From the NCBI RefSeq assembly GCF_009754905.2, contig NZ_CP066775.1, forward strand, positions 1,054,001 through 1,118,000: 64,000 nucleotides of DNA, read 5' to 3'. Position 1 is the stretch's first letter, and every line of letters starts with the position of its first letter. Position numbers and translations under genes: made by a program. The notes below the pieces were generated by a model, which did not search any database, had not been told where the DNA came from, and worked only from the letters and a program-made list of their open reading frames with translations. This stretch comes from Mucilaginibacter ginkgonis. Lineage in GTDB: Bacteria > Bacteroidota > Bacteroidia > Sphingobacteriales > Sphingobacteriaceae. Positions 1-8,645 of this stretch are shown here, one piece after another.

Positions 1-1140
1 AAGTTTACCACTAAAGGCGAGGTGTTCTTGTCTGTCAAAAAACTGGGTAGCGACTTGGATAACTTTGAGCTTGAGTTTAACGTGCGCGATACCGGCATAG
101 GCATAGAAGCGAATAAGCTCGACAGGTTATTTAAGGCATTCTCACAGGTAGATTCAAGCACCACGCGTAAATATGGCGGCTCCGGACTTGGCCTCGCTAT
201 CAGCGAAAAACTGGTGACCATGATGGGTGGCCAAATTGGCGTGACGAGTAAAGTAGGCACCGGTACTACATTCACGTTTACCATCAAAACAAAAGCGGGA
301 GTACAAACAGGCCGCACCTATGTTAACCTGAACACTACCGACATAGAAAATAAAAAAATATTGGTGCTCGACGATAATTTCACCAACCGCAATATACTTG
401 AAACGCAACTGCGGCACTGGAAACTGGAGCCAACCGTCGCGTCATCAGGTGATGAGGCACTGGAACTTTTAAATCAGTTACGACCGGACCTTATCATCAG
501 TGATATGAACATGCCGGGCATGGATGGAACTGAGTTCGCGGCAGAGGTAAAAAAGATCGCGCCCGAAATTCCTATCATACTGCTCAGTTCAGTAGGTAAT
601 GAACAAAGCCGCAGGCTGTCACACCTTTTTAGTGCCATCCTTACAAAGCCTACAAAGCATACGGTATTGCACAAGCAGGTGATAGAATTGCTTAAAAAGC
701 AAGAATCGACAGATAAGAAAGCGGTATCAAAACCACAGTTTAGCGAAGAGTTTGCCAGAATATACCCGTTAGATATTTTAATTGCGGATGACAACGAAGT
801 GAACCGCAATATCAGCGCGCATATTTTAAGAAAAATGGGTTACGCGCCGGATATCGAAGTAAATGGCCATGACGCCGCTAACGCTGTCATCACCAAAGGT
901 TACGATATTGTTTTTATGGACGTGCAAATGCCGGAGATGGATGGTTTTGAAGCAACAAAGTTTATCCGCCAGCATAAAAGCAAACAACCTGTTATTATCG
1001 CCATGACTGCCAACGCGTTACCCGGCGATAAAGAAATGTGTATCAAAGCGGGTATGGACGATTACCTGAGCAAGCCCATGAAGCTCAACGACATTATCAC
1101 GATGTTAGAAAAGTGGGGTAAAAAGGTAACCGGAAAGTAA
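1..1140 (+). CDS. Hybrid sensor histidine kinase, C-terminal part (HATPase + two REC domains), 5' truncated
   Basis: The reading frame is open from the first base, and its first residues (KFTTKGEV) look like the N-box of a histidine-kinase ATPase, so the sensor and dimerisation parts lie left of the window. G boxes DTGIGIE and GGSGLGLAIS define the HATPase_c domain. Two receiver domains follow. The first has VLDDN, acceptor Asp in ISDMNMPGMDG and the LTKP lysine; the second has IADDNEVNRN, FMDVQMPEMDG and the LSKPM lysine. This is the layout of BarA/LuxQ-type hybrid kinases that autophosphorylate on His and relay to Asp. No output domain or Hpt follows, so the partner is elsewhere. The input signal cannot be read from this fragment. 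Confidence 0.9.
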   Translation, partial: KFTTKGEVFLSVKKLGSDLDNFELEFNVRDTGIGIEANKLDRLFKAFSQVDSSTTRKYGGSGLGLAISEKLVTMMGGQIGVTSKVGTGTTFTFTIKTKAGVQTGRTYVNLNTTDIENKKILVLDDNFTNRNILETQLRHWKLEPTVASSGDEALELLNQLRPDLIISDMNMPGMDGTEFAAEVKKIAPEIPIILLSSVGNEQSRRLSHLFSAILTKPTKHTVLHKQVIELLKKQESTDKKAVSKPQFSEEFARIYPLDILIADDNEVNRNISAHILRKMGYAPDIEVNGHDAANAVITKGYDIVFMDVQMPEMDGFEATKFIRQHKSKQPVIIAMTANALPGDKEMCIKAGMDDYLSKPMKLNDIITMLEKWGKKVTGK

Positions 1141-1228
1141 ACCTTAAGCTTTTTCCATCCCATGTCCGCCGGTCCACCAAAAATATCGGCTGGCATTTGT
1201 ATTTTACGGCACCTTATTTTACTATCCA

Positions 1229-2554
1229 ATGGAACAGCACCAATTAGAGCGCGGCCTGTCTTTAACGCAGGGCACTGCTATCAATATGATAGATATGGTT
1301 GGTATCGGTCCGTTTGTCACCTTGCCTTTTATTGTCGGCGCCATGAAAGGCCAGCAATGCATCATTGCCTGGTTATTGGGCGCTTTGTTAGCCTTTATGG
1401 ATGGCTCGATCTGGGCGGAGATGGGAGCGAAGTGGCCGCATGCCGGCGGTAGTTATGTCTTTCTGCAAAAGTTATATGGCAAATACGGTAAAATGTTTGC
1501 CTTTCTTTTTATCTGGCAAACCACCATACAGGCGCCTTTGGTTATTGCCAGCGGCGCTATAGGCTTTTCGCAATACCTAACATACCTGGTGCATTTAACG
1601 GATGGTGAGCAGAAGATAGTAAGCGGCTGCCTGGTAATACTCATGGTGCTGCTGTTATACCGCAACATCAAAACCGTTGGCAAGATATCTGTGATACTCT
1701 GGATCATCACAGGTGGTACATTTTTGTGGTTAATAGGCTCCGGCTTTGGCTCCTTTGACAGCAAGCAAGCATTTACTGTAAGTAAGGACGCGTGGGACTT
1801 GACACCTCTGTTCTTTGTAGGCCTGGGGCAGGCTTCGCTTAAGACAGTGTATTCTTACCTAGGTTATTATAACGTTTGCCATCTGGGAGCGGAAATAAAA
1901 GAGCCTGAGAGGAATATACCAAAGGCAATTTTTATATCCATCGCGGGCATTGCTGTCTTATACTTAGGCATGCAGATCATGGTATTGGGTGTATTACCAT
2001 GGCAAACGGTCGCGGCCTCGAAGTTCCCCATCAGTTTGTACTTCGAGCATATTTATAATAGTGGCGTTGCAAGGTTTGCAACCTCGCTAATCCTTATAAT
2101 TGCGCTGTCGTCTTTGTTTTCCGTCACACTCGGTTATTCGAGGGTGCCTTATGCTGCTGCCATAGATGGTAACTTCTTTAAGATATTTGGGCAAGTCCAT
2201 CCTACAAAGCGTTTTCCGCATGTATCGCTATTAATTTTGGGTGCGTTCGCGTTTGTGTTTAGCCTGTTATTTAAAATGCAGGAGGTGATCACCGCCATAG
2301 TAACTATGCGTATCATTATTCAATTTTTGGGTCAGGCGATTGGGATTATCATCTGGCATCGCCAAAAACCCAATGAGGAGCGTCCTTACAAAATGAAATT
2401 CTTTCCAATACCGGCAATAATCGCGATAGCAGTTTGGCTATTTATTTTGCTCATGAGCCCGGGCAAATACATTTTAATGGCTTGCGGAGTGATCACGTCA
2501 GGCTTAATTCTATATTATTTCTGGCACCGATTTAATAAACCTGCCGTGGCTTAA
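1229..2554 (+). CDS. APC-superfamily amino acid permease
   Basis: 441 residues with about 12 hydrophobic segments. The N-terminal region around residues 10-40 (LSLTQGTAINMIDMVGIGPFVTLP) matches the unwound first helix of APC transporters, where backbone atoms bind the substrate amino group. Length is normal for the family. It probably moves an amino acid or related amine across the inner membrane by proton symport or exchange; the substrate cannot be deduced. The start is the ATG at 1229. The gene lies 88 bp after the sensor kinase on the same strand with no obvious terminator between them. Confidence 0.85.
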   Translation: MEQHQLERGLSLTQGTAINMIDMVGIGPFVTLPFIVGAMKGQQCIIAWLLGALLAFMDGSIWAEMGAKWPHAGGSYVFLQKLYGKYGKMFAFLFIWQTTIQAPLVIASGAIGFSQYLTYLVHLTDGEQKIVSGCLVILMVLLLYRNIKTVGKISVILWIITGGTFLWLIGSGFGSFDSKQAFTVSKDAWDLTPLFFVGLGQASLKTVYSYLGYYNVCHLGAEIKEPERNIPKAIFISIAGIAVLYLGMQIMVLGVLPWQTVAASKFPISLYFEHIYNSGVARFATSLILIIALSSLFSVTLGYSRVPYAAAIDGNFFKIFGQVHPTKRFPHVSLLILGAFAFVFSLLFKMQEVITAIVTMRIIIQFLGQAIGIIIWHRQKPNEERPYKMKFFPIPAIIAIAVWLFILLMSPGKYILMACGVITSGLILYYFWHRFNKPAVA

Positions 2555-2625
2555 CACTAAACAATTTGTAAACATTCTGTTTAAATTCTGATGAAAGTGA
2601 AACATTATGTTCGCATTGATATTTA

Positions 2626-2643
2626 GATACAAATATTTGTATC
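2626..2643. promoter_or_regulatory. 18-bp perfect palindrome just upstream of the phospholipase-like gene
   Basis: The 18 bases GATACAAATATTTGTATC read the same on both strands and end 10 bp before the ATG at 2654. Position and symmetry suit a dimeric regulator operator or an AT-rich stem near the translation start. No regulator is identified. Confidence 0.45.
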
Positions 2644-2653
2644 GTTTACATTA

Positions 2654-3919
2654 ATGTTCAAGAATTTTAGCCGCTGTATCGCATTTACCCTGTTCATTCT
2701 CGGATGTAGCGTCGGCACCGCCAGCGCTTATGCCATACTTGCCCACGAGGCAATCGTTGATGCCTGCTGGAACAAGCAGATAAAACCAATGCTAAGGGCG
2801 CGCTTCCCAAATACACCGGATACAGCTTTCAGAATTGCTCATTCCTATTGTTATGGCGGTGCCATGGTTGCAGACATGGGTTATCTTCCCGGCGGCAGCG
2901 AATACTTTAGTGACCTGATGCACTATGTACGAAGCGGCGACATGGTGACAAACCTTATCAAAGAATCGCGCGATGTAAATGAATATGCGTTTGCATTGGG
3001 GGCGCTTTCTCATTACCGAGCTGACGAATTCGGCCACTCGCGGGCTACAAATGTTACAGTACCATTGCTTTACAAAAAGCTTAAAAATCAATATGGCAGT
3101 GTGGTTACCTATAATGATAACCCATTGTCTCATAGTAGGATAGAATTCTCCTTCGATGTGTTACAAATAGCGCGCGGCAATTACAACAGCCAGGAATACC
3201 ATGATTTTATAGGCTTCAATGTATCTAACCCGGTTTTAGAAAGGGCATTGCTAAAAACTTATGGTGAAAGCATAGATGAGTTGTTTAGCAATTTTGACGG
3301 GAGTGTAAAAACGTTTAGGTGGGGCGTAAAAAACCTGATGCCTACTTTAATTAATAAAACCTGGAAATCTAATAAAGACAGCATACTGGCCCGCCATCCC
3401 GAAATGACAGCCCGTAAGTTCAAGTACCGTATGAAAGCCCGGGAGTTTCATCAAGAGTTTGGTACGGGAGAAGCCAAGCCGGGGTTCTGGGCAAGAACCT
3501 TAAGCTGGCTCATTAATGGTTTACCTAAGATCGGTCCGCTTAAAACGCTCAAATATGTAGATCCGGGCCGTGAAGGCGAGCGCAACTTTATCCACAGTTT
3601 TGATACGATACTGGTTGTTTATTCTCGCGACCTTACCGGTATTGCAGAGGGCGCTCCATTGAGCCTTGCAGACATTAATTTCGACACGGGTACAGTCACT
3701 GCTATTGGCACTTATGACCTTGCCGACCAAACGTATGCGGATTTATTGATCAGCTTGCAAGACCATGATTTTAAAAGTCTTACTCAGGATTTAAAAGCCA
3801 ACATCCTGAATTTTTATAAGGATCCGCAAAACATCCCCGTTTCAAATAAATACCCAATTAAGTGCGAAGATGTTGAGGCTGCATTAAAAAGTTTAAAAGT
3901 GGCAAATCCTCAAAACTAA
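2654..3919 (+). CDS. Secreted zinc-dependent phospholipase C-like protein
   Basis: 421 residues beginning with an N-terminal signal sequence (hydrophobic residues about 8-25, ending in TASA). The mature part starts AYAILAHEAIVDACW, and residues about 110-130 read YAFALGALSHYRADEFGH. These His/Asp-containing helices resemble the metal-binding helices of the zinc-dependent phospholipase C family (PF00882), which hydrolyses phosphodiester head groups outside the cytoplasm. A later GVKNL/MKAREFHQEFG stretch is of unknown role. The substrate is not known; bacterial relatives are mostly uncharacterised. The gene abuts the convergent DUF5996 gene with no spacer, and an 18-bp palindrome precedes the start. 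Confidence 0.75.
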   Translation: MFKNFSRCIAFTLFILGCSVGTASAYAILAHEAIVDACWNKQIKPMLRARFPNTPDTAFRIAHSYCYGGAMVADMGYLPGGSEYFSDLMHYVRSGDMVTNLIKESRDVNEYAFALGALSHYRADEFGHSRATNVTVPLLYKKLKNQYGSVVTYNDNPLSHSRIEFSFDVLQIARGNYNSQEYHDFIGFNVSNPVLERALLKTYGESIDELFSNFDGSVKTFRWGVKNLMPTLINKTWKSNKDSILARHPEMTARKFKYRMKAREFHQEFGTGEAKPGFWARTLSWLINGLPKIGPLKTLKYVDPGREGERNFIHSFDTILVVYSRDLTGIAEGAPLSLADINFDTGTVTAIGTYDLADQTYADLLISLQDHDFKSLTQDLKANILNFYKDPQNIPVSNKYPIKCEDVEAALKSLKVANPQN

Positions 3920-4858
3920 TTAACGCTCGTAGATCGTAAGGTCGGCCTCCATGGCTGGGCGGTCCCAATTGCCGGTATGCGCTGCGGCTTCGTACGTGGT
4001 CTGCAAAAAGCGTAGCAACACGGCTTCAGGATCTTTTGCAGACCGAATCGCATCATAAGGCAGAACAAATTCACCCAGGTCGGCATTAAATCCGGCTTGT
4101 GATGGTTCTACAATTTGTTTTGAAAAAGCATCCAAAGTTGGATAACAATAGGAGTAGAAGATAGCATGAGGTGAATCGGCACTGCCCGGCCAAAACCCGC
4201 ATGACGATACCTCGTGCGAGTAAGCTTCCTGCATTACCCGCACCGGCATATTAGGCGCGCCACCCGGATGCAACGGAGCAGTGCGTCCGGAAAAACGAGT
4301 GACCGCCAGGTCAAATGCGCCCCAAAAAATATGCTCGGGACTGCATTTGCCGCTAAAGCCAGCCCTAAACCGCTTAAATACGTTGTTAACGTTCACCATT
4401 GCCTGCCACAACTTGTTCATCGCGGCGCCGTCGTAAGTTTTATGCGTTTCATCTTCTGCAAAGGGGATCGCCGGGTCAACTTCATTAGGCTTGGCGTAAA
4501 TTTCCACATCAATGCCCATTTCAGGTAAAAGCTTCATTAAGTGTTCGTAAAAGCCGGCTACTGATAGCGATCTAAGCTCTATCGTTCCTGTTTGCCCTGC
4601 AGAATTACGCACTACCAGCAGGTGGCTTACAAAGTCGAATTCGATATCAAAACAACCACCATCATAAGGAATGCTGTTGGTTGTTAAGCCCCTTGCGCTT
4701 ATGTAAAGGCTTACATGCCAGGAATGGTTTAGCCACGGCGATTTGCGTAGACGGATCTTGCCCACTATTTGTGTCCACAATTGGACTGTAGCAAGAGTAT
4801 CGCCGTAATCAGAAAAATTAAGTTGTGGCCAGTGCGAATTCTTTATAGTTACAGCCAT
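3920..4858 (-). CDS. DUF5996 family protein
   Basis: I recognise the family (DUF5996) but no function is established. The protein starts MAVTIKNSHWPQLNF and has the family-typical WPxL start, a central WHVSLYISARGLTT segment, and a C-terminal region with FWGAFDLAVTRFSGR and FYSYCYPTLDAF. There is no signal peptide or membrane segment, so it is probably cytosolic. I chose the ATG at 4858. The frame extends 8 codons further to a TTG at 4882, but the family usually begins close to the WP motif. Its stop codon touches the stop of the convergent phospholipase-like gene. Confidence 0.7.
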   Translation of the reverse strand: MAVTIKNSHWPQLNFSDYGDTLATVQLWTQIVGKIRLRKSPWLNHSWHVSLYISARGLTTNSIPYDGGCFDIEFDFVSHLLVVRNSAGQTGTIELRSLSVAGFYEHLMKLLPEMGIDVEIYAKPNEVDPAIPFAEDETHKTYDGAAMNKLWQAMVNVNNVFKRFRAGFSGKCSPEHIFWGAFDLAVTRFSGRTAPLHPGGAPNMPVRVMQEAYSHEVSSCGFWPGSADSPHAIFYSYCYPTLDAFSKQIVEPSQAGFNADLGEFVLPYDAIRSAKDPEAVLLRFLQTTYEAAAHTGNWDRPAMEADLTIYER

Positions 4859-4940
4859 AGGTGCAGATGTTTTTGATCGCAATTTAGCTATAAAACAAAC
4901 AATGCCAGCCGAAGGGTGTCATTAATGGCAAAGATCATAT

Positions 4941-5342
4941 ATGGATATCACGATTGAACAGGCAGAACTAATATCAAGCGCTGCACGGAAAAAAGCACAA
5001 GAGATTGGCGTGCCAATGAATATAGCCATTGTAGATGCGGGCGCGAACCTAAAAGCGTTTCACCGTATGGATAACGCGTGGCTGGGGTCTATCGATATAG
5101 CTATCAGAAAAGCTAAAACGGCAAGGCTCTTTGATATGGAGAGCGGCGACCTGGGTAAACTGTCCCAACCCGAAGAACCACTTTACGGTATCGAAGTAAC
5201 TAATGGCGGATTGGTTTCTTTTCCCGGAGGCATACCGCTTAAAAATACAGCAGGAGAAATTGTGGGTGCAATAGGGGTATCAGGCGGCACGGTACAGCAA
5301 GACCGCGAAGTAGCATTGACAGGCGCGGGTGCCTTTGTTTAA
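4941..5342 (+). CDS. GlcG/HbpS-like protein (heme-binding-type fold)
   Basis: 133 residues covering the whole GlcG/HbpS domain (PF03928). Visible landmarks are [36 protein letters not shown], and the glycine-rich end [30 protein letters not shown]. Members of this family form octamers; some bind heme or small molecules, and in many bacteria the role is unknown. No signal peptide is seen, unlike secreted HbpS. It stands alone, and its last codons overlap the convergent cytochrome c gene by 4 bp. Confidence 0.8.
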   Translation: MDITIEQAELISSAARKKAQEIGVPMNIAIVDAGANLKAFHRMDNAWLGSIDIAIRKAKTARLFDMESGDLGKLSQPEEPLYGIEVTNGGLVSFPGGIPLKNTAGEIVGAIGVSGGTVQQDREVALTGAGAFV

Positions 5343-5755
5343 TTGCAGTTTTTTAGCTGGGATTCAACCGTCGTTACTGTTACCAAGCCCTTATCGTTCC
5401 CGAAGTTGTTATTGATATAGGTTAGCACTTGCGCAATCTCTATAGGCGCTAAACCGGATGGTGGCATCTGGTTTTGGTAGGGCTTTTTATTGATGATAAG
5501 CAGTTGGTTTGCACCGTTTTTAATAATGCAGGCCAGCTGTTTTTGGTTTTTGGCGAGAAATTCTTTGTCTGTCAATGGCGGCATCAACGCCGAAAGGCCT
5601 TCGCCTTTGTCGCCGTGGCAATTGCGGCAGTGTTGATAGTAAATGGCTTCACCCACGGTATAAGCGCGGCGGTATTCAATTTGTTCATCGTTCATGCATG
5701 AAAAGCACACGGTGGCCATTAGTACCGCTGATGCTACAAGCAAGCAATACCTCAT
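5339..5755 (-). CDS. Class I c-type cytochrome, lipoprotein
   Basis: 138 residues. The signal peptide ends in CFSC, so Cys20 is a plausible lipidation site. The single heme motif is CRNCH (Cys43, Cys46, His47), and NQMPPSG supplies a likely axial methionine. The domain ends [11 protein letters not shown], typical of small monoheme cytochromes c. It likely carries electrons at the outer face of the inner membrane. It is the last gene of a three-gene operon (6827 to 5339): its ATG overlaps the stop of the SCO1 gene by 4 bp. The pairing with a SCO1 protein suggests a link to copper delivery or terminal oxidase function. Confidence 0.88.
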   Translation of the reverse strand: MRYCLLVASAVLMATVCFSCMNDEQIEYRRAYTVGEAIYYQHCRNCHGDKGEGLSALMPPLTDKEFLAKNQKQLACIIKNGANQLLIINKKPYQNQMPPSGLAPIEIAQVLTYINNNFGNDKGLVTVTTVESQLKNCN

Positions 5756-6387
5756 TGCGCGATATGCTGTTCAGGCTCGGCCTGCAAGATTTTGATATCG
5801 GCGATCATCTTATCAACCTGTGCAGCGTCTGTACCTAAATAAGAGCCGCGGATGCGTTTTTGCTTGTCTATCAGGATAAAATAACCGTCGTGCACGTTTC
5901 CCTCGCGCGCTTCAACCATGTGTGCTTTGGCTAGTTTGTAAGTCGCTTCTTTTTGCCCCTGCAAAAACAACCAGCTTTTATTGTCAACGCCTAATTTGTC
6001 GGCATAAGCCTTGAGCACATTTACACTATCGTGTTTCGGGTCGATGGTATATGATACGATCTTAAAATCACCTGTGTTTTTAAAATCCTGGTAAACCTTA
6101 AGCATATTGCGGTGCATAACAGGGCAAATGCTGGGGCATGTGGTGAAAAAGAAATCGGCTACATAAATATTTCCGTCAAGGCTTTTGTTGCTAATGCTGT
6201 CACCGTACTGATCGACATATTTAAATGCAGGTATAGTCTGGTAAATGGTATCTGCAACCGTTTTGCCGTTAACCGTTTTTGACTGTACATCGCGGTTACC
6301 CAAAATAGGCAGGGTAGAGGCGCTTTGTGAACCAGTACAACTGTAAAATAATGCTGCAATAAGCAGCAGGTGTAAGATCCTTTTCAT
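5752..6387 (-). CDS. SCO1/SenC copper chaperone, lipoprotein
   Basis: 211 residues with a lipoprotein signal (FYSC, Cys17). The thioredoxin-like core carries the copper-binding pair in FFFTTCPSICPVMHR (Cys84, Cys88) and the distal His in NVHDGYFILID. SCO proteins deliver copper to the CuA site of cytochrome c oxidase or act as thiol reductants there. All metal ligands are present and the length is normal. It lies between a small lipoprotein gene and the cytochrome c gene, with 1-bp and 4-bp overlaps, so the three are probably translationally coupled. Confidence 0.9.
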   Translation of the reverse strand: MKRILHLLLIAALFYSCTGSQSASTLPILGNRDVQSKTVNGKTVADTIYQTIPAFKYVDQYGDSISNKSLDGNIYVADFFFTTCPSICPVMHRNMLKVYQDFKNTGDFKIVSYTIDPKHDSVNVLKAYADKLGVDNKSWLFLQGQKEATYKLAKAHMVEAREGNVHDGYFILIDKQKRIRGSYLGTDAAQVDKMIADIKILQAEPEQHIAQ

Positions 6388-6827
6388 TATTTCTTAGGTT
6401 TCGCCAAAAATTGAGTTGATGACTTAACCGCTTCGGTGATCTGCGCGTCTATCTTATTCATCAATTGACTTTGTTCCTGCAGGTATTTCAACTTAGCATC
6501 GCCCTGATGTTTGGCGTTATTTGGGTCGAAACCGTGCATCCAGTTATCCATGGCCTCGTCGGCATCAGTCAACTTTTTGCTTTGCGCGCGTAGTTCGGTC
6601 TTTTTCACGGCAGAATCAGCCGCGTCAAATTTTGCGGTTTTAATCAGGCTGTCTATTACCATTTTATTTTCCATCAGTTTCTCTTCATCGCCCATCACTT
6701 TCTCGTGCTTGGTCATAATGGAGTCCATTATTTTTTTTTCTTCGGCCTTACGGTCGGCGGCGCTGTTGCAGGCCAGGAAAAACAATGTTGTTAAGAGTGT
6801 GGCTAAAAATTTTAAACGGTGTTGCAT
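6387..6827 (-). CDS. Small coiled-coil lipoprotein of unknown function
   Basis: 146 residues. The signal peptide ends in FFLAC (Cys20), followed by a Lys/Glu/Asp-rich helical region with probable coiled coil (residues about 25-90) and the segment MDNWMHGFDPNN. I do not recognise a characterised family; similar proteins accompany SCO1 genes in Bacteroidota. Its TAA shares one base with the SCO1 ATG (TAATG), which argues for coupled expression and a role near the same respiratory or copper system. Confidence 0.7.
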   Translation of the reverse strand: MQHRLKFLATLLTTLFFLACNSAADRKAEEKKIMDSIMTKHEKVMGDEEKLMENKMVIDSLIKTAKFDAADSAVKKTELRAQSKKLTDADEAMDNWMHGFDPNNAKHQGDAKLKYLQEQSQLMNKIDAQITEAVKSSTQFLAKPKK

Positions 6828-6845
6828 GGTAGATCAATTGTGAGG

Positions 6846-6876
6846 CAAATGTAACACATAAACAATTACCCCGCAG
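6846..6876 (-). promoter_or_regulatory. Promoter of the lipoprotein-SCO1-cytochrome c operon
   Basis: On the minus strand TACATTTG (6853-6846) is a perfect TAnnTTTG -7 box, with CTG 20 bp upstream in place of TTG. The start codon is 19 bp downstream of the box. The -33 part is weak. Confidence 0.45.
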
Positions 6877-6985
6877 GTGGTGATGCATTGCTAGATGTCA
6901 AATTATTGCAGGTTGCAAGCTTTGTAAGAAATATGCTAATATTGAATTTTAAAGAACCGTTGAATTTAATAGCTGTTATACACTC

Positions 6986-7228
6986 ATGAATCCATTTGAT
7001 GTAGAGATCCCGATGACGGACAAACCGTTAACCATTAACGTTAAGCACCGCGAAGAATCTGATAACCAAACTTTCGACCTGTATTATTGCGGAGAATGTT
7101 GCGGGGTGATGTTTTGTAACGAGCATAACATCTGGATATATGAACCCCACCACCACCCGGCATTGTTATTAGACGAAGAACATATCAAACATTTGGGCCA
7201 TTCTATTGGACAGCACACCAAGTGTTGA
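6986..7228 (+). CDS. Small conserved-looking protein with Cys/His residues
   Basis: 80 residues, not recognised as a named family. It has YYCGECCGVMFCNEHNIWIYEPHHHPALLLDEEHIKHLGHSIGQH, with four Cys and several His that could bind a metal. There is no signal peptide or membrane segment. Codon use and the clear ATG support a real gene. It stands alone between the lipoprotein operon (divergent) and lysC, so context gives no clue. Confidence 0.6.
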   Translation: MNPFDVEIPMTDKPLTINVKHREESDNQTFDLYYCGECCGVMFCNEHNIWIYEPHHHPALLLDEEHIKHLGHSIGQHTKC

Positions 7229-7278
7229 GCCTCGTCTAAATCCTCCCCAAACGTCAGGACTAATCTTTAGCAGTGCGG

Positions 7279-7309
7279 TTGCTTAAACCCCTCAAAAAAT
7301 CTATTTTTG
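7279..7309 (+). promoter_or_regulatory. Promoter of lysC-lysA
   Basis: TTG (7279-7281), 20 bp, then TATTTTTG (7302-7309): a full match to the Bacteroidota TTG-N19/20-TAnnTTTG promoter. The lysC ATG is 24 bp downstream of the -7 box. Confidence 0.7.
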
Positions 7310-7332
7310 CGCTCCACACGCAGAAAAGATAA

Positions 7333-8643
7333 ATGAAAGTATTAAAATTTGGCGGCACATCTGTAGGTAGTCCCGAGCGGATGAAAAAGCTGTTGGATAT
7401 TGTTGACGCTAATGAGCGCCAGATAGTGGTATTGTCGGCTGTATCCGGCACCACAAACAGTTTAGTAGAAATAGGCCAGGCTTATCTGGCCGGCGATAAA
7501 CCTAAGGCTGCTGCATTAGTTGCGGCGCTTAAAGCCAAGTATCAAGTTTTTATTGCCGAACTACTTTCAAAACCCGAATTTTTAGAAAGAGCTGAAGAAG
7601 TGATCGACTATCACTTCGGTTTGCTGGACATGCTGGCAAACGACCTGTTCACGCCGATAGAAGATAAGATCGTTTTGGCGCAGGGCGAGTTGCTGTCAAC
7701 AACATTATACCATGTTTATTTACAGGAAATTGGCGTTCCATCGGTGCTGTTGCCTGCCTTAGAATTTATGAGGGTTGACGAAGACCACGAACCTATTGTT
7801 GATTTTATTACAGATCATATTACCCCATTGTTAGACAAACACCCTGACAATAAACTTTTTATTACACAAGGTTATATCTGTAAAAACGCGTTTGGTGAAA
7901 TAGATAATCTGCGCCGCGGCGGCAGTGATTATACCGCTTCTTTAATAGGCGCCGCTATCCGCAGCGAGGAAGTGCAGATATGGACGGATATTGACGGCAT
8001 GCACAACAATGACCCACGTATTGTTAAAGGCACGACACCTATCAGCCAGCTTTCTTTTGATGAAGCAGCCGAACTTGCGTATTTCGGCGCCAAAATATTG
8101 CACCCGCAAAGTGTGTTCCCGGCGCAGAAATACAAGATACCTGTACGCTTGCTTAACACCATGGACCCAAAAGCCAATGGTACATTGATCACTACTGATA
8201 GCGAAAAGAACAAGATCAAATCGATTGCGGCGAAGGATGATATCACCGCCATAAAGATCCAGTCGAGCCGGATGCTGTTGGCTTACGGTTTTTTACGCCG
8301 TGTATTCGAGGTGTTTGAACGGTATAAAACCTCTATCGATATGATCACCACATCGGAAGTGGCGGTGACGTTGACCATAGACGATACATCAAAACTAGGC
8401 GAGATCATCAAAGAACTAAACAAGTTTGGCACCGTAGAGGTGGATGTAAATCATACCATTATTTGCGTAGTAGGCGACTTTGGCGCAGAACAGCATGGCT
8501 ATGCGGCAAGAGTACTAGAGGCCGTGAAGCATATCCCTGTACGCATGATCTCTTACGGCGGCAGCGATCATAACTTATCGTTGCTAGTACGTACCGAAGA
8601 AAAAGTAGAAGCACTTAGAAGTTTACATAGCAGGTTATTTTAA
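7333..8643 (+). CDS. lysC: Aspartate kinase (monofunctional)
   Basis: 436 residues. KFGGTSVG at residues 5-12 is the kinase nucleotide/substrate motif and RRGGSDYTA the aspartate-binding signature. Two ACT domains form the C-terminus (from about 300), the usual site of feedback control by lysine or threonine. It phosphorylates aspartate in the first step of the diaminopimelate/lysine/threonine/methionine pathway. There is no fused homoserine dehydrogenase. lysA follows 2 bp after the stop, so the pair forms a lysine/diaminopimelate operon. Confidence 0.93.
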   Translation: MKVLKFGGTSVGSPERMKKLLDIVDANERQIVVLSAVSGTTNSLVEIGQAYLAGDKPKAAALVAALKAKYQVFIAELLSKPEFLERAEEVIDYHFGLLDMLANDLFTPIEDKIVLAQGELLSTTLYHVYLQEIGVPSVLLPALEFMRVDEDHEPIVDFITDHITPLLDKHPDNKLFITQGYICKNAFGEIDNLRRGGSDYTASLIGAAIRSEEVQIWTDIDGMHNNDPRIVKGTTPISQLSFDEAAELAYFGAKILHPQSVFPAQKYKIPVRLLNTMDPKANGTLITTDSEKNKIKSIAAKDDITAIKIQSSRMLLAYGFLRRVFEVFERYKTSIDMITTSEVAVTLTIDDTSKLGEIIKELNKFGTVEVDVNHTIICVVGDFGAEQHGYAARVLEAVKHIPVRMISYGGSDHNLSLLVRTEEKVEALRSLHSRLF

Positions 8644-8645
8644 AG

